This document shows, one piece after another, positions 22,231-23,946 of a stretch of 23,946 nucleotides of DNA. The position numbers and the translations under genes were made by a program. A model generated the notes under the pieces. The model ran no database searches. It worked only from the letters and a program-made list of their open reading frames with translations, and was not told where the DNA came from. The DNA is from Methylotenera_A sp031429035 (lineage in GTDB: Bacteria > Pseudomonadota > Gammaproteobacteria > Burkholderiales > Methylophilaceae), in assembly GCA_031429035.1 (NCBI GenBank), contig JANOYU010000005.1:1-23946 (forward strand). The letters are read 5' to 3'. Position 1 is the stretch's first letter. Every line of letters starts with the position of its first letter.

Positions 22231-23894
22231 CATCTACTAATAGGTTTATAGCGAATCCGTTTTGGTTTCGCACCTTCCTCACCCAAGCGTTTTCTCTTAT
22301 CCGCTTCGTATTCCTGATAATTGCCGTTAAAAAACGTCCATTGCGAATCGCCTTCTGCCGCCAAAATATGCGTGGCGATTCTATCTAAAAACCATCTATC
22401 ATGCGAAATTACCAATACGCAGCCAGCAAACTCCAGCAGCGCGTCTTCTAGCGCGCGTAGGGTTTCAATATCTAAGTCGTTTGATGGTTCATCGAGAAGC
22501 AACACGTTGCCGCCAGAGATGAGCGTTTTGGCTAGGTGCAAGCGCCCGCGCTCGCCGCCTGATAATTGACCAACGATTTTTTGTTGATCGCCGCCTTTAA
22601 AGTTGAAACGGCCAATGTAAGCGCGGCTTGGCGTTTCATATTTACCCACCGTTAAAATATCACTGCCGTTGGCAATTTCGTCAAATACGCTTTTGGTGTT
22701 GCCTAAATCATCACGGCTTTGGTCAACATAGGCCAGCTTTACGGTTTGGCCAATATTCACCTCGCCACTGTCAGGCTTTTCTTGCCCCATAATCATTTTA
22801 AATAAGGTGGATTTGCCTGCGCCGTTGGGGCCGATTATGCCAACAATGGCGCCTGCTGGAATACTAAAACTCAAATTGTCCATCAACAAACGGTCTTTAA
22901 AGGCTTTACTAACACCGTTAAACTCAATCACTTGGTCGCCCAAACGCTCACCTGCGGGGATAAAAATTTCCTGCGTTTCGTTGCGTTTTTGGTATTCGGC
23001 ACTTGCTAGCTCTTCATAGCGTGCAATACGCGATTTACTTTTGGCTTGGCGCGCTTTTGGGTTTTGGCGCACCCATTCCAGCTCAGTATTCAGCGCTTTG
23101 CGGCGCGATGATTCTTGCGTTTCTTCCAAAGCTAGCCGTGCTTGCTTTTGGTCTAGCCAGCTGGAGTAATTGCCTTTCCACGGAATGCCGTGACCGCGAT
23201 CTAGCTCTAAAATCCATTCGGCGGCGTTATCTAAAAAGTATCTGTCATGCGTAACGGCAACAACAGTCCCCGTAAAGCGCACCAGATATTGCTCTAACCA
23301 TTCCACCGATTCTGCATCTAGGTGATTAGTGGGTTCGTCCAATAACAACATATCGGGCTTTGATAATAGTAATTTGCACAGCGCCACACGGCGTTTTTCA
23401 CCGCCAGATAATGGGCCAATTTTCGCATCCCACGGCGGCAAGCGCAGCGCATCGGCGGCGATTTCTAGCTGCGTGCTTAAATCTGAACCACTAGCCGCGA
23501 TAATGTTTTCCCACTTGGCTTGTTCTTCTGCCAGCTTGTCAAAATCGGCATCAGGCTCAGCATAAGCGGCGTAAACCGCTTCTAGCATGGCTTGCGCTTG
23601 CATCACCTCGCCCATGCCGCTTTCCACTTCTTCGCGCACGGTTTTTGTTGCGTCTAGTTGTGGCTCTTGTGGCAAATAGCCAATATTCATATTGGGTTGC
23701 CACTGCACTTCGCCTTCAAATTCTTTATCGGCCGCTGCCATAATACGCAACACGGTGGACTTGCCCGAGCCATTTAAACCCAACAAACCGATTTTTGCAC
23801 CAGGAAAGAAAGACAGTGAAATATCTTTAATGATGGTTTTTTTAGGTGGGACGATTTTGCTGACGCGCAGCATAGACATTACATATTGAGCCAT
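22230..23894 (-). CDS. ettA: Energy-dependent translational throttle protein EttA (ABC-F)
   Basis: This is an ABC-F ATPase that binds the ribosomal E site and gates the first elongation steps according to ATP/ADP level. 554 aa, like the E. coli protein. Two ABC domains: the first with GLNGSGKST, LSGGEKRRVALC and MLLLDEPTNHLD; the second with GPNGAGKST, LSGGERGRLHLAK and VLLLDEPSNDLD. The arm and P-site tether region between the domains (ELEWVRQNPKARQAKSKSRIARYEEL) is the EttA hallmark. I start at the ATG at 23894 (MAQYVMSMLRVSK, matching EttA N-termini); a TTG five codons upstream is possible but unneeded. The usual EPTNDLD of domain two is EPSNDLD here. Cytosolic; single gene. Confidence 0.96.
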   Translation of the reverse strand: MAQYVMSMLRVSKIVPPKKTIIKDISLSFFPGAKIGLLGLNGSGKSTVLRIMAAADKEFEGEVQWQPNMNIGYLPQEPQLDATKTVREEVESGMGEVMQAQAMLEAVYAAYAEPDADFDKLAEEQAKWENIIAASGSDLSTQLEIAADALRLPPWDAKIGPLSGGEKRRVALCKLLLSKPDMLLLDEPTNHLDAESVEWLEQYLVRFTGTVVAVTHDRYFLDNAAEWILELDRGHGIPWKGNYSSWLDQKQARLALEETQESSRRKALNTELEWVRQNPKARQAKSKSRIARYEELASAEYQKRNETQEIFIPAGERLGDQVIEFNGVSKAFKDRLLMDNLSFSIPAGAIVGIIGPNGAGKSTLFKMIMGQEKPDSGEVNIGQTVKLAYVDQSRDDLGNTKSVFDEIANGSDILTVGKYETPSRAYIGRFNFKGGDQQKIVGQLSGGERGRLHLAKTLISGGNVLLLDEPSNDLDIETLRALEDALLEFAGCVLVISHDRWFLDRIATHILAAEGDSQWTFFNGNYQEYEADKRKRLGEEGAKPKRIRYKPISR

Positions 23895-23946
23895 GATAAA
23901 ACTTTGCAAATTTGAAAAGTGAAAGCTTAACAGAAACTAGCACCTG

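Noticed and set aside
23895..23909. Upstream TTG start for ettA adding five residues
   Set aside because: The ATG at 23894 gives MAQYV, matching known EttA N-termini, and the TTG has no better ribosome binding site.

Overview
The window looks like chromosome of a methylotrophic betaproteobacterium of the Methylophilaceae (Methylotenera-like). This is an inference from content: a formaldehyde-activating-enzyme (Fae) homologue, a quinoprotein-relay-type zinc metallohydrolase, a betaproteobacterial style of housekeeping proteins (PriA, ArgS, DsbA, SPOR protein), and fairly AT-rich intergenic DNA. No phage, integrase, transposase, CRISPR array or rRNA is visible. The genes are intact and densely packed, with no gene-free stretch longer than about 230 bases.

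Layout. 1-519 is the 5' part of a FecR-domain protein with a Tat-type signal, running off the left edge. 672-902 is a small orphan gene with its own promoter. 1017-2070 holds a Fae paralogue and a GNAT acetyltransferase, both on the minus strand. 2149-4283 holds a DoxX-like membrane protein, a secreted QuiP-type metallohydrolase and a cytochrome b561. 12068-4434 (minus strand) is a tight nitrogen and haem cluster: gltB, gltD, a SUKH/SMI1-KNR4 protein and hemE, with 18-, 3- and 0-base gaps. 12294-12563 is a small cysteine-containing protein behind a Fur-box-like promoter, converging on hemL (13846-12560). 15630-13986 (minus strand) is an unusual tRNA-Gly followed by thiD and thiE. priA and argS diverge at 17.9 kb. 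argS is followed on the plus strand by a SPOR protein, dsbA and an SDR oxidoreductase. ettA converges on the SDR at the right edge.

How the genes fit together. The gltBD operon supplies glutamate, the precursor for tetrapyrroles. hemE sits at the end of that same operon and hemL lies close by, so haem synthesis is physically linked to ammonium assimilation. The metallohydrolase and cytochrome b561 fit periplasmic, PQQ-linked methylotrophic electron transfer. The Fae homologue fits C1 metabolism, but it seems to lack the usual active-site histidine.

The most interesting structure is a family of five dispersed imperfect palindromes (13-base arm, 11-base conserved asymmetric loop, 13-base arm) at 2561, 4367, 13933, 21297 and 22086. 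Three lie a few bases after stop codons and share the same orientation relative to the gene before them. One lies inside the SDR coding sequence, where it appears to add about 25 residues in frame, much like the Rickettsia palindromic elements. Three copies share further sequence outside the palindrome. Other oddities are a tRNA-Gly(TCC) with a 13-nt variable region, a DsbA with a CIHC active site and a frame-shifted lysine/alanine-rich tail, and a complex hairpin element between the SDR and ettA.
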